A DNA stretch of 64,000 bases from CAVSCR01 sp963726575 (GTDB lineage: Bacteria; Actinomycetota; Actinomycetes; JAHEKZ01), in assembly GCA_963726575.1 (NCBI GenBank), contig CAVSCR010000007.1, positions 496,001-560,000 on the forward strand, in the 5' to 3' direction. Under the pieces are notes generated by a model. The model was not told the origin of the DNA. It ran no database searches and saw nothing but the letters and a program-made list of their open reading frames with translations. Shown here piece after piece: positions 17,670 to 26,689 of this stretch. The stretch's first letter is position 1, and the number at the start of each line of letters is the position of its first letter. The position numbers and the translations under genes were made by a program.

Positions 17670-17719
17670 TGCTCACGCGAGTCCTGACCGACTCTGCGCA
17701 ACGCGGTCGTCCAAGAGAG

Positions 17720-18988
17720 TCACGCCGGACGGAGGACGTCGGTGCCCAGATACGGCTGCAGCGCCTGTGGCAACACGACGGATCCGTCGGGCTGCTGGTG
17801 GTTCTCCAGGATCGCGACGATGGTTCGCGGGATCGCGACCAGCGTGCCGTTCAGCGTCGCGAGCGGACGGACGCCGTCGGCGTCGCGCAGCCGGGTGTTG
17901 AGCCGGCGCGCCTGGAACTGCGTGCAGTTCGACGTCGACGTGAGCTCGCGGTAGCGACCCTGGGTGGGGATCCATGCCTCGCAGTCGAACTTGCGCGCTG
18001 CACTCAAGCCGAGGTCACCAGCAGCGGTGTCGATGACGCGGAACGGCAGGTCGAGCAGCGCGAGGAACTCCTTCTCCCACGCGAGCAGCCGCTGATGCTC
18101 TGCGGACGCGTCGTCCGGATCGGTGTAGACGAACATCTCGACCTTGTCGAACTGATGGACGCGGATGATGCCTCGCGTGTCCTTGCCGTAGGAGCCGGCC
18201 TCGCGACGGAAGCAGGCGGAGAACCCGACGTAGCGCTTCGGCAAGGTCGCGGCCTCGAGGATCTCGTCCATGTGGTACCCGGCCAGTGGCACTTCGGCAG
18301 TGCCGACCAGGTACATGTCGTCGGCCTCGAGGCGGTACACGTTCTCGGCCGCCTGACCGAGGAAGCCGGTGCCCTCCATGGCCTCCGGCTTGACCAGCAC
18401 CGGCGGGATCATCGGGACGAAGCCGGCAGCCACCGCGCGTGCGATCGCCAGGTTCAGCAACGCCAGCTCCAGCAATGCGCCTACCCCGGTGAGGTAGTAG
18501 AACCTCGCGCCGGACACCTTCGTGGCCCGCTCGATGTCGATCGCCCCGAGCAAGCGCCCGAGATCGACGTGGTCGCGCGGTTCGAAACCTTCGGCCGCGA
18601 AGTCGCGGGGGGTCCCGACCTCCTCGAGCACGACGTAGTCGTCCTCGCCCCCCACCGGTACGCCTGGCTGAACGAGGTTGGACAGCTCATGCGCGAGGGC
18701 ATTCAGTCGCTCCTGAGCCGCAGCCGCAGCCACATCGGCGTCCTTGACGGCGGCCGCGAGCTTCTTGGCCCGCTCCAGGAGCGCGGGACGCGAGTCGTCG
18801 TCGGCTTGCGACACCTGCTTGCTCAGCGACTTCTGCTCGGCCCGCTGGTTGTCGTAGTCCGACACCGCAGCGCGGCGCGCGGCATCGGCGGCCAAGAGGG
18901 CATCGACCAGCTCGGGGTCCTCACCGCGGGCCCGTTGGGAGTCCCGAAAGGCCTCAGGATCCTCGCGCAGCTGACGAAGGTCGATCAC
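17720..18988 (-). CDS. serS: Seryl-tRNA synthetase
   Basis: This class II aminoacyl-tRNA synthetase (422 aa) charges tRNA-Ser and tRNA-Sec with serine. It has an N-terminal coiled-coil arm (to about residue 105) and then the catalytic domain. Motif 2 is FSACFRREAGSYGKDTRGIIRVHQF near residues 260-285, here quoted in parts as the region is long. Motif 3 is LNGTLVAIPRTIVAILEN near 385. The GTG start (VIDLRQLREDPEAF) overlaps the stop of the GGDEF-EAL gene (GTGA); a longer frame upstream belongs to noise. Confidence 0.95.
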   Translation of the reverse strand: MIDLRQLREDPEAFRDSQRARGEDPELVDALLAADAARRAAVSDYDNQRAEQKSLSKQVSQADDDSRPALLERAKKLAAAVKDADVAAAAAQERLNALAHELSNLVQPGVPVGGEDDYVVLEEVGTPRDFAAEGFEPRDHVDLGRLLGAIDIERATKVSGARFYYLTGVGALLELALLNLAIARAVAAGFVPMIPPVLVKPEAMEGTGFLGQAAENVYRLEADDMYLVGTAEVPLAGYHMDEILEAATLPKRYVGFSACFRREAGSYGKDTRGIIRVHQFDKVEMFVYTDPDDASAEHQRLLAWEKEFLALLDLPFRVIDTAAGDLGLSAARKFDCEAWIPTQGRYRELTSTSNCTQFQARRLNTRLRDADGVRPLATLNGTLVAIPRTIVAILENHQQPDGSVVLPQALQPYLGTDVLRPA

Positions 18989-20964
18989 GTCCCCGAGGGT
19001 ACCGGGGTCCGTTCCTTGTCCTTTTGGGCAGCGGCAAGGCGCACCACGACCTCGAGCAGCTCCGCGGGGGGCAGCGGCCGTGACCACAAGAATCCCTGTG
19101 CCTGGTCGCAGCCCAGGGCCTTGAGGTGCTCGGTGAGCTCCTGGTCCTCGACGCCCTCGGCGACCACCGACAGGCCGAACTCGTGGGCCAGCTCGACGAT
19201 CGCGCGCACCAACGTCGTGCCGCCGTCGTCGCGCATCAGGCGGATGACGAACGACCGGTCGATCTTCAGGGTGTTCAGCGGCATCTGCTCCAGCTGGGCC
19301 ATCGAGGTGTAGCCCGTGCCGAAGTCGTCCACGGCCAGCGTCACACCGAGGTTGGACAGCTCCTCGAGCATGCGTCGGGTCCGCATCGGGTCCTCGATCA
19401 ATGCGGTCTCGGTGACCTCGAGGATCAGCCGGTCGGCCGGCAGGTCGAAGCTGCCCAACAGGTCCTCGATGAACTCCGCCAGCGTCGGCTCCACGAGGTT
19501 GCGGGCTGACAGATTCACCGCCACGGGGAGTCCGGCGAACGGGGTGCGCCGGTGGTCCCACTCGGCCATCTGGCTCACGACTTCTTCCAGCACGTAGCGG
19601 GTGATCGCGTGGATCATGCCCGTGGTCTCGGCGAGCGGGATGAACTCACCGGGCGGGATCGGTCCCCGCTCGGGGTGGGTCCAGCGCAACAGGGCCTCGA
19701 ACCCGACGACGGCGTCGCTTTGCAGGTCGATGGTCGGCTGGTAGTACACCTGCAACTGGTCGCCGCCGATCGCACTGCGCAGGTCGCCGAGCAGCATCAG
19801 GCGGTCTGCGCTCGCGCCGTCGTGCTCGGGCTGGAACAACAGCGTTCCCAGCCGCGCCTGCTTGGCGCCGTACATCGCCATGTCGGCACGTTGCATGAGC
19901 TCCGCAGCGTTCTCGGCATGACCCGGCATGACGGCCACGCCAAGGCTCGAGTCGACGTGCAGCATGAGCTGGTCGACCTCGAACGGACGGTCGAACGCAG
20001 TGTGGATCCGACGCGCCAAGCGCTCGGCGTCGAGCACCGAGTGCAGCCCCGGCGCGAGCACTGCGAACTCGTCGCCACCGAGCCGGGCCACCGTGTCCAC
20101 CTCGCGCACGCGGGTCAGCAGGCGATCGGCGACGAGCTTGAGCAACGTGTCGCCGCGGTCGTGGCCGAGGGTGTCGTTCACCTCCTTGAACCGGTCGACG
20201 TCGAGGATCATCAGCGCCACGACGCCGCCGGCCCGTTCGGAGGACATCACCGCTCGCTCGAGGCGGTCGGTGAGCAAGCGACGGTTCGGCAGCCCGGTCA
20301 AGGGATCGTGCAGGGCCAGACGTTCGTTCTCGACCGCCTGGTCACGCAGGCGTCGGCTCGCCCGGTGCACTGTGCGGAACATGAGCAACCACGCGATCAG
20401 GAACGTCCCGAACACCACCAGGGCCATCGTGAGGATCGTCCGCTGCTGGCGCGACTGGGTGGAGGCGTAGGGGATGGCGACCTCGGCAACGCCCTCCACG
20501 AGCCGACCGCTCTGGATCGGGGTGTAGACCACCAGCACGGGCTGACCCCCGTACTGCTCCACCGTCGCGGTCCGACCGCCGTCCAGCACGGTCTCGACCC
20601 GCGTCCGGGTGGCCGAGTCGGGCAACCGGAGCAAGTCGTTGGGGGCGTCACTGTGGTAGACGATCTGCCCGTTCTGGCCGTACACGCGCAAGAAGGCGAG
20701 CTCGGCGCCGCTGCCCTGGTTGCGGGTCAGGCCGATCAGTACCGCGCCGTCGTCGCGCAGCGGCACCCGCCCGGACAGGTCGGCTGAGGTGGTGAGCAGG
20801 CGCTTGACCCCGGTGTCCACCACGCTCTGGGCGGTGAGCTGGCCGTCGGAGCGGGCCTGGGCCCGCAGTGCGGAGGAGAAGACGGCGACCAGGGCCACGC
20901 CGAGGAGCGCCATGGTGAGCACGCTCACCACAGCGAACGCCCCGGTCAGGGAGAGCCGCCGCAC
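18985..20964 (-). CDS. Membrane-bound GGDEF-EAL cyclic-di-GMP enzyme
   Basis: This 659-residue protein has an N-terminal membrane segment (about 8-30), an extracytoplasmic sensor region to about 175, a second segment (about 178-197), then GGDEF and EAL domains. The diguanylate cyclase signature is intact (RLGGDEF near 300). EAL signatures are also intact: FEALLRW, VNLSARN, LEVTE, DDFGTGYTS, LKIDRSF and EGVED. So synthesis, hydrolysis or both are possible; the direction cannot be told from motifs. No inhibitory-site RxxD is obvious before GGDEF. Its stop overlaps the serS start, an unusual pairing of signalling with tRNA charging. Confidence 0.93.
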   Translation of the reverse strand: MRRLSLTGAFAVVSVLTMALLGVALVAVFSSALRAQARSDGQLTAQSVVDTGVKRLLTTSADLSGRVPLRDDGAVLIGLTRNQGSGAELAFLRVYGQNGQIVYHSDAPNDLLRLPDSATRTRVETVLDGGRTATVEQYGGQPVLVVYTPIQSGRLVEGVAEVAIPYASTQSRQQRTILTMALVVFGTFLIAWLLMFRTVHRASRRLRDQAVENERLALHDPLTGLPNRRLLTDRLERAVMSSERAGGVVALMILDVDRFKEVNDTLGHDRGDTLLKLVADRLLTRVREVDTVARLGGDEFAVLAPGLHSVLDAERLARRIHTAFDRPFEVDQLMLHVDSSLGVAVMPGHAENAAELMQRADMAMYGAKQARLGTLLFQPEHDGASADRLMLLGDLRSAIGGDQLQVYYQPTIDLQSDAVVGFEALLRWTHPERGPIPPGEFIPLAETTGMIHAITRYVLEEVVSQMAEWDHRRTPFAGLPVAVNLSARNLVEPTLAEFIEDLLGSFDLPADRLILEVTETALIEDPMRTRRMLEELSNLGVTLAVDDFGTGYTSMAQLEQMPLNTLKIDRSFVIRLMRDDGGTTLVRAIVELAHEFGLSVVAEGVEDQELTEHLKALGCDQAQGFLWSRPLPPAELLEVVVRLAAAQKDKERTPVPSGT

Positions 20965-21013
20965 CCGGTGCCTATCGGCAGGGGTGATGCCGGCCTGAAG
21001 CCACCCGAACGGA

Positions 21014-21985
21014 CTAGATGCGACCCTCGCGGACGCGGGCCAGCCAGGCCTGGGCGCCCGCGAACTCCTGGTCGGTGACGCCGGGGCGCAACCGGGGGCG
21101 CTGTCCGTCCAGCCGAGGGTAGGAGCCGAGGTACCGAACGTCGCGGCAGACCCGACGTAGGCCGATCAGCGCCTCACCGACACGGGCATCGTCGACGTGA
21201 CCCTCGGCGTCGACACAGAAGTAGTAGTCGCCCAGCCCACCGCCGGTGGGTCGCGACTCGATGCGGGACAAGTTGATACCGCGCACCGCCAGCTCGGTGA
21301 GCAGCTCCAGCAGGGCACCGGGGTGGTCGGGCCCCATGAACAACGCCAGGGTCGTCTTGTCCGCCCCGGTGGCGGGCTCCGGCGGCCGCGGCCGACAGAC
21401 CAGGACGAACCGGGTCTCCGCGTCCGGGTGGTCGCCCACGCCTGAGGCCAATACGTCCAGGTCGTACACCTGTGCCGCCAGCGGAGCCGCGATGGCCGCG
21501 TCAGCCGTGGCCGTGGTCGCGTCCCCCGGCAGCCTGGAGCCGGTGAGGCCGGCGGCTGCGCCCGCGGTGGACGACGCCCACACCACGGTGGCGGCCGGCA
21601 GGTTCTTCGCCAGCCAGCCGCGGCACTGCGCCTGCGCGTGGGGATGGGTGGTGACCGAGTGCACGTCGGACAGCTGCGTGCCCGGCGCAGCCATGAGAGC
21701 GAACGACACCGGCACCTGCGCCTCGGCGACGATCACCAGCGGATCGCCGAATGCGAGAGCGTCCACGGTGGCACTGACCGAGCCCTCGATCGAGTTCTCC
21801 AGCGGCACCATCGCGCCGTCGACCTCGTGGCGGCGCACCGCGTCGAGCGCCTCCTCGACGCTCGGCTCCGAGATCAGCTCAGCCTGCGCTCCCGCGAGGT
21901 GGCCCAGCAGTGCTTGCTCGGTGAACGTGCCTGCCGGCCCGAGGTAGGCGTAACGGGGCACCTGGTCGGCTTCTGCGTCGGACAC
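21014..21985 (-). CDS. pheA: Prephenate dehydratase
   Basis: This 323-residue monofunctional enzyme converts prephenate to phenylpyruvate for phenylalanine synthesis. The N-terminus AYLGPAGTFTEQAL, the VPLENSIEGSV segment near 62 and the catalytic TRF motif (ETRFVLV near 195) are present. A C-terminal ACT domain follows, with GALLELLTELAVRGINL and IESRP, the phenylalanine-sensing motifs for feedback inhibition. The GTG start lies 6 bases after TACGCT (21992-21997), a leaderless arrangement. Confidence 0.95.
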   Translation of the reverse strand: MSDAEADQVPRYAYLGPAGTFTEQALLGHLAGAQAELISEPSVEEALDAVRRHEVDGAMVPLENSIEGSVSATVDALAFGDPLVIVAEAQVPVSFALMAAPGTQLSDVHSVTTHPHAQAQCRGWLAKNLPAATVVWASSTAGAAAGLTGSRLPGDATTATADAAIAAPLAAQVYDLDVLASGVGDHPDAETRFVLVCRPRPPEPATGADKTTLALFMGPDHPGALLELLTELAVRGINLSRIESRPTGGGLGDYYFCVDAEGHVDDARVGEALIGLRRVCRDVRYLGSYPRLDGQRPRLRPGVTDQEFAGAQAWLARVREGRI

Positions 21986-21991
21986 CCGCGC

Positions 21992-21997
21992 AGCGTA
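21992..21997 (-). promoter_or_regulatory. -10 element TACGCT for pheA
   Basis: On the minus strand TACGCT ends 6 bases before the GTG start of pheA, implying transcription begins at the start codon. Confidence 0.55.
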
Positions 21998-22008
21998 GCG
22001 AGGGCCGC

Positions 22009-22515
22009 TCAGCTGGACGCCGAGCGTCGCGCGTACGCGATCGCCTGTTCCTCCTCCGGCGACAACGTCGCCTCACTGCCGGCCGCCTTGATGCCCTTGG
22101 CGTACGTCCGCGTCTCCGTCCGCCCGTTGATCGAGGTGATGACCAGTCCGTCACCGGCGTCGTCGAGCATCGCCGCGGAGAACGACATGCGTCCGCCCAT
22201 GTCGCCGAAGGCGTCATAGCGCACCACCGCCACGTGCCGGATGGCATCGGCCAGGTCGCTGCGCAGTCGCGTCACCTGTTGCTGATACGCAGTGACGTCG
22301 CCCCGCAACGCGTCGACCTGCTCGGTCTTGGCACGCACGACGTCGACGAACGACTCGCGGCCGTCCTCGCCCTGCAGGATCACCAGCGTCTTCTTCAGCC
22401 GTGCGGTTCGCGACCACGCGACGGCAGCGATGACCACGGAGAGCAGGCCGAGCACGAGGCCGGCGATGGCGAGATACGCAACCGCATCTGCGCTCAAGCC
22501 GAACGGATAGGACAC
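22009..22515 (-). CDS. DUF4446 family membrane protein
   Basis: This 168-residue protein has one N-terminal membrane helix (about 12-34). A coiled-coil region (about 40-90) comes next, then a compact soluble domain with HVAVVRYDAFGDMGGRMSFSAAMLD, quoted only in part as FGDMGGRMSFS. These match DUF4446, a family of unknown function common in actinobacteria and firmicutes. The GTG start is 6 bases after TAGGCT (22522-22527). It lies just upstream of pheA, on the same strand. Confidence 0.85.
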   Translation of the reverse strand: MSYPFGLSADAVAYLAIAGLVLGLLSVVIAAVAWSRTARLKKTLVILQGEDGRESFVDVVRAKTEQVDALRGDVTAYQQQVTRLRSDLADAIRHVAVVRYDAFGDMGGRMSFSAAMLDDAGDGLVITSINGRTETRTYAKGIKAAGSEATLSPEEEQAIAYARRSASS

Positions 22516-22521
22516 ACGGCG

Positions 22522-22527
22522 AGCCTA
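22522..22527 (-). promoter_or_regulatory. -10 element TAGGCT
   Basis: Minus-strand TAGGCT ends 6 bases before the GTG of the DUF4446 gene, the same leaderless geometry seen at pheA and others. Confidence 0.55.
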
Positions 22528-22626
22528 ACCGGGGCCACGCCCTCGCCCCTCCACCCCTCCACCCGAAGTTGATCTTGGACGCCGACGACCGCGGCAGGGC
22601 CATGGCCGGCCCATGTCATCGCCCCC

Positions 22627-22632
22627 TATCGT
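22627..22632 (+). promoter_or_regulatory. -10 element TATCGT
   Basis: TATCGT ends 7 bases before the GTG at 22640. This supports that GTG as the start of the membrane protein, not the in-frame ATG 27 bases upstream. Confidence 0.5.
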
Positions 22633-22639
22633 CGGCGCG

Positions 22640-23743
22640 GTGAGAACGTTGGCGGTGATCGTCGGCATCGCGATCGTCGTGGGCGTCACGTCGAGCGTGC
22701 TGCGGACGCTGGTGGTGCCGCGCGTGCTGCGTTCGAAGCTGACCGAGAGCACGCTCTGGCTGACGCTGGTGCCGTTTCGCTGGCTCGCCCGGCGCTCGAA
22801 CCACTACGAGACACGCGACCGGATCCTGGCGTGGGCCGGGCCGCTGTCGATCGTCGTCACGTTGCTCGTCTGGATCGCGGGGTATCTCGTCGGTTACGCC
22901 ACGATCCTGTACGGCCTCTCGGCGATGGACCCGACGACTGCACTGCGCGAGGCCGGATCGTCATTGCTGACGCTCGGGTTCGCCTCCACCGACCGCAACC
23001 AGCTGACCGCCGTCGATTTCCTCGCCGCGGCTACCGGGCCGATCGTCATCGGCCTGCTGATCGGTTACCTGGCCACCGTCTACAGCGCCTACAACCGTCG
23101 CGAGACCGAGGTCACCAGGCTCGAGAGCCGTGCCGGTGAGCCGAACTGGGGCCCCGAGATCCTGGCGCGCCACGCCAACATCGGGGCGGAGGTGAATCTG
23201 GACGACCTGTTCCTGGACTGGGAGCGCTGGGCTGCGGACTTGTCAGAGAGCCACACGAACTACCCGGTGCTGGTGTGGATCCGCTCGGCCAGGCCGTGGC
23301 GGCACTGGCTCATCGGGCAAGTCGCGGTGATGGACGCAGCCGCGCTGAGGCTCGCGTTGACCCCGTCGCTCCCGCAGGGTCGCCCACGGATCTGTCTTCG
23401 CATGGGTTTCGTGGCTCTGCGCGACATCGCCAAGGTCCAGGGGCTGGTCTTCGACCCGGACCCGAGTCCGGACGATCCGATCCGGCTGACGTACGAGGAG
23501 TTCGCGGCGGGCGTGCAGCGGGCGACGTCGCGGGGGTACGTCGCTGAACGCACCGCCGAACAGGCGTGGCCCCACTTCCGCGGCTGGCGGGTGAACTACG
23601 AGGCCATCGCCTACGGGCTGAGCGACCTGCTCGACGCACCCCCCGCACTGTGGTCGGGATCGCGGCACGGCCAGATGAACCAGGTGCCGCCGAACGCCCC
23701 GGTCAACCGACAGCCCGGAGAGGGTCCGAAGCCGGCTCGCTAG
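22640..23743 (+). CDS. Uncharacterised membrane protein with ion-channel-like pore region
   Basis: I do not recognise a named family with certainty. The protein (367 aa) has a membrane helix at the N-terminus (about 2-22), two more around 70-95 and 135-160, and between the latter a re-entrant-looking segment SSLLTLGFAS (about 108-117). This TM-P-TM layout resembles two-helix potassium channels, but the filter TVGYG is replaced by TLGF. The C-terminal 200 residues are soluble and helix-rich, ending in a Pro/Asn-rich tail. It stands alone, convergent with the SEC-C gene. Confidence 0.7.
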   Translation: MRTLAVIVGIAIVVGVTSSVLRTLVVPRVLRSKLTESTLWLTLVPFRWLARRSNHYETRDRILAWAGPLSIVVTLLVWIAGYLVGYATILYGLSAMDPTTALREAGSSLLTLGFASTDRNQLTAVDFLAAATGPIVIGLLIGYLATVYSAYNRRETEVTRLESRAGEPNWGPEILARHANIGAEVNLDDLFLDWERWAADLSESHTNYPVLVWIRSARPWRHWLIGQVAVMDAAALRLALTPSLPQGRPRICLRMGFVALRDIAKVQGLVFDPDPSPDDPIRLTYEEFAAGVQRATSRGYVAERTAEQAWPHFRGWRVNYEAIAYGLSDLLDAPPALWSGSRHGQMNQVPPNAPVNRQPGEGPKPAR

Positions 23744-23786
23744 GAGACAGCCCAGGCGCTGGGCCGCGCAGGATGCGGGCAGAGGG

Positions 23787-23830
23787 AGGCCCGGGCGCCA
23801 CCGACGGGGGATGCAGTGACGCCCGGGCCT
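23787..23830. terminator. Strong GC hairpin between convergent genes
   Basis: Arms AGGCCCGGGCG (23787-23797) and CGCCCGGGCCT (23820-23830) are perfectly complementary with a 22-base loop. There is no T-run. Its place between convergent genes suggests a bidirectional terminator. Confidence 0.6.
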
Positions 23831-23945
23831 GCGTCCACGATCACCGAGGCGCACCTGACGGGCAACCTGAACAAAGCCGGTTTGACGAAGGCTTGACCAA
23901 AGGTTCAATTCCGAATGTATGTCCGTCGAGAACGAGCGTGTTTCC

Positions 23946-24911
23946 TCACGCACCGGGCCGCAGGGTCACCTGTCGGCCGACCAGGGCCGATCGAGCCCGT
24001 CGCTGCTGCGCCGTCAGCACTGTCGTGGTGCCCAAGGCGTCGTCGAGACGCCGCCGGAACGCGGCCGCCGGCTCCTCAACCGCCTCCACTGCCGTGTCAG
24101 AGGCGAGGTCCCACACCGGAACGAGATGGCCATAGGCGCGAAACGACCCGACGTAACGCGAGCCCTCGCCGACCTCGAGCGCTGACGCGTCGGCGAGCCG
24201 CGCGAGCGCATCGAGCAGCGCGTCCTCGTCCTCCGGCATCACCCAGCGCAGGTGCCAGCGCTGCCCGATCTGGCACCAGTACGCCGCCTCGACGCCGGCC
24301 AGCCGGGCGGTGGGAACGACCGCCTCGTTGGCGCGTTGCATCGACTCCCGGGTGGCCTCATCGACGACGGACGCATCGAGTCCGTCCAGCCAGAAGTCGA
24401 AGCCCTCGTGCACGGTGACCGGCAACGTCGAGTCGGGGTCGACCAGGTCGTTCAGGCGAGGACCATCAGCAGGCAGCAGGCGAGGCGGCACCGGAGTGCC
24501 GGGCTCGGCCTCCAGCGCGCGCACCAGAGCGTCGGCGACGTCGGCGCTGAGGTCGCCAGAGGCGGTGCTCGTCTGCAGGGCCACCATGACCTGGCCATCG
24601 GATCGCACCAGCGCCGGCCACGCCATCGGGAGCACAGTGGCGAGCGTGGCCTGGCGACCCGCGTACTCACCGGTCAGCGTCAGCGCAGCGGTGGCCGCGG
24701 GAACGATCTCCCGCAGTGCGATCCAGTCGGGTTCGGCGGGCAGCCCTGCGAAGGGACGCAGCGTGCGGGTGTGCTCCGCCCGCGCGTTTGCCCGACCATG
24801 GCAAGCCTTGTACCGCCGACCAGACCCGCACGGACACGGTTCGCGCGCGCCGACCACGGGCACGCCCGCGGTGTCGGGGTCAGATGTCCGCGTCGTGCGT
24901 TGCCGGGCCAC
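23946..24911 (-). CDS. DUF5926 / SEC-C motif protein
   Basis: This 321-residue protein begins with a basic segment followed by a SEC-C zinc-binding motif (PCPCGSGRRYKACHG, about residues 25-40), also found at the C-terminus of SecA. The rest matches the actinobacterial DUF5926 family of unknown function. The frame is open 21 bases farther, but the GTG at 24911 (VARQRTTRT) lies exactly 6 bases after TACGCT (24918-24923), so that start is preferred. It may bind a partner through the SEC-C zinc knuckle; nothing more specific can be said. Confidence 0.83.
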   Translation of the reverse strand: MARQRTTRTSDPDTAGVPVVGAREPCPCGSGRRYKACHGRANARAEHTRTLRPFAGLPAEPDWIALREIVPAATAALTLTGEYAGRQATLATVLPMAWPALVRSDGQVMVALQTSTASGDLSADVADALVRALEAEPGTPVPPRLLPADGPRLNDLVDPDSTLPVTVHEGFDFWLDGLDASVVDEATRESMQRANEAVVPTARLAGVEAAYWCQIGQRWHLRWVMPEDEDALLDALARLADASALEVGEGSRYVGSFRAYGHLVPVWDLASDTAVEAVEEPAAAFRRRLDDALGTTTVLTAQQRRARSALVGRQVTLRPGA

Positions 24912-24917
24912 GCGGTC

Positions 24918-24923
24918 AGCGTA
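24918..24923 (-). promoter_or_regulatory. -10 element TACGCT for the SEC-C gene
   Basis: Minus-strand TACGCT ends 6 bases before GTG 24911. It lies inside the longer open frame, which argues against the upstream start. Confidence 0.5.
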
Positions 24924-24950
24924 GAGCCCCACTCACCGGCGCTCGCCGGG

Positions 24951-25790
24951 TCAGCCGTCGACGCTCGCGCGCCCGAGCTGCCGCAGGACCGCGGCCGGAC
25001 GGTTGGTGATGATGGCGTCGACACCGGCGTCGATCGCGATCGCGACGTCGTCCGGCTCGTCCACGGTCCAGGCGAAGGTCGGATGTCCGCGCTTGTGCAG
25101 CCGGCCGACGAATGCCGGGTGAGCGCGCAGAATCTCGATCGAGGGTCCAGCGATCTGGAACCCGGCCGGCAGCTGGCCCGACCGATAGGCCAGCGGAACC
25201 CGCTCCATGAGCATCACCAAGGGCAGCGACGGCGCAAGCCGACGCATGCGGCGCAACGCCAGCTCCGAGAAGCTCATGACGTGCACGGTTGCCGCAGGGC
25301 CGGACGCGGGATCGGCGAGGTCGTAGCGACGCAACAGCTCCGCCAGCTTCTGCTCGACCAACCCGGCGTAGCGAGTGGGGTGCTTGGTCTCGATGGCCAA
25401 CCCGACCGGCCGTGACGCCTCGAGCGTGAACCGGATCAACCGGTCCAGCGTCAGCACCGTGCGACGTTCGGCCAGACTGTCGTCCTGATCCGGTGCCTCG
25501 AGCCCATATCCGTTGGAGTCGCCGCTGCGCTCGGCGTCCTTCCAGGACCCGAAGTCGAGCTGTTGCAGGTCGGCCAGCTCAAGCGTGGACAACACACCAC
25601 GACCGTTCGACGTGCGCTCCACCCGGCGGTCGTGCACGCACACCAGATGTCCATCGGCGGTGAGCCGGACGTCGGCTTCCAACGCGTCGGCGCCTTCGTC
25701 GATCGCTTGTCGGTAGGCCGCGAGCGTGTGCTCGGGAACGGTGTCGCTGGAACCGCGGTGGGCGATGACCCGCACCTCGTCAGCGTGCAC
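24951..25790 (-). CDS. Glycerophosphodiester phosphodiesterase
   Basis: This 279-residue GDPD-family enzyme hydrolyses glycerophosphodiesters to glycerol-3-phosphate and an alcohol. The TIM-barrel signature is intact: AHRGSSDTVPEHTLAA near residue 10, EADVRLTADGHLVCVHD near 38, AIETKH near 135 and FAWTVDEPDD near 240. There is no signal peptide, so it is cytoplasmic. The GTG start is 6 bases after a weak CACGAT hexamer (25797-25802). Confidence 0.92.
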   Translation of the reverse strand: MHADEVRVIAHRGSSDTVPEHTLAAYRQAIDEGADALEADVRLTADGHLVCVHDRRVERTSNGRGVLSTLELADLQQLDFGSWKDAERSGDSNGYGLEAPDQDDSLAERRTVLTLDRLIRFTLEASRPVGLAIETKHPTRYAGLVEQKLAELLRRYDLADPASGPAATVHVMSFSELALRRMRRLAPSLPLVMLMERVPLAYRSGQLPAGFQIAGPSIEILRAHPAFVGRLHKRGHPTFAWTVDEPDDVAIAIDAGVDAIITNRPAAVLRQLGRASVDG

Positions 25791-25891
25791 AGGAGCATCG
25801 TGGCACTCCGAGATCCGCCGCGTCCTTCGGGGCGCGGCAAAGTCTTTCCCTTGAGCTGTCCCGGCAGTTGCGTTGCGTGAATGATGGCGTC

Positions 25892-26686
25892 GTGGTCGAA
25901 CCAGGCGGAGTGGTCCCTCGGAAGGAGTCGTTCAACGCCGTCGCCGAGCGGTACGACCGGTCCAGACCCGGCTACCCGGACGAGCTGGTGAAGGACCTCG
26001 TCCAGCTGGCCGAACTGCGGCCGAGCAGCAGGGTCCTCGAGATCGGGTGCGGGACTGGCCAGCTGACGGTTCCGCTGGCTCGTACCGGCTCGAGCATCGT
26101 CGCCGTCGAACTCGGTGATCGGCTGGCCGAGCTCGCCCGGCGCAACCTCGCCGGCTTCAAGGCCGTGAGCGTCGTCAACTCCGCGTTCGAGGACTGGGCG
26201 CTGCCTGATGAACCGTTCGACTGCGTCGTCAGTGCCACGGCCTTCCACTGGCTCGACCCCGGCGTTCGTCTGGTCAAGTCGGCGCAGGCGCTGCGCGCCG
26301 GAGGCGCCATCGCGATCATCGCCACGCACCACATCGCGGGTGGCACGGACGGTTTCGATGACGCTTGCCAGCCCTGCTACACGCGTTGGACCGGGGCTGA
26401 CCCCGACTTCCGGCTCCCGACCGCCGACGACGTCGAGAGCGACGACGAGCTGCAGCGGTCCGACCTGTTCGACCGGGTGACCCTGCGCAGATACGTGCGC
26501 GAGCTGCCGTACCCGACCCAGCGGCTGGCCGATCTGCTCGGGACGTTCTCACCGCATCTCGCCCTGAGCCCCGAGGCGCGCGCCGGTCTGATCGACTGCC
26601 TGTCGAACCTCGTCGACTCCGAGTTCGACGGACGGGTCACACAGCGTTACCTGAACGAGCTGCAGGTGGCGACCAAGGTCGACTGA
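25892..26686 (+). CDS. Class I SAM-dependent methyltransferase
   Basis: This is a soluble methyltransferase (264 aa from this start) with motif I VLEIGCGTGQLTVPLA near residue 45, an acidic residue in VAVELGDR, and SATAFHWLDP near 110. It belongs to the methyltransferase 11/25 type, and the N-terminus FNAVAERYDRSRPGYP is typical. Substrate is unknown. Starts at 25868 (TTG), 25877 (GTG) and 25892 (GTG) are all in frame; the last is favoured by AATGAT 6 bases upstream. It is convergent with the FAD-oxidase gene. Confidence 0.85.
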   Translation: MVEPGGVVPRKESFNAVAERYDRSRPGYPDELVKDLVQLAELRPSSRVLEIGCGTGQLTVPLARTGSSIVAVELGDRLAELARRNLAGFKAVSVVNSAFEDWALPDEPFDCVVSATAFHWLDPGVRLVKSAQALRAGGAIAIIATHHIAGGTDGFDDACQPCYTRWTGADPDFRLPTADDVESDDELQRSDLFDRVTLRRYVRELPYPTQRLADLLGTFSPHLALSPEARAGLIDCLSNLVDSEFDGRVTQRYLNELQVATKVD

Positions 26687-26689
26687 CTG

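Noticed and set aside
17669..19312. 547-codon plus-strand frame across serS
   Set aside because: Antisense to a complete, well-conserved serS; composition is typical of a shadow frame.
23881..23920. TTGACC followed by an AT-rich stretch as a promoter
   Set aside because: On the plus strand it points into the 3' end of a minus-strand gene with no downstream plus-strand gene.
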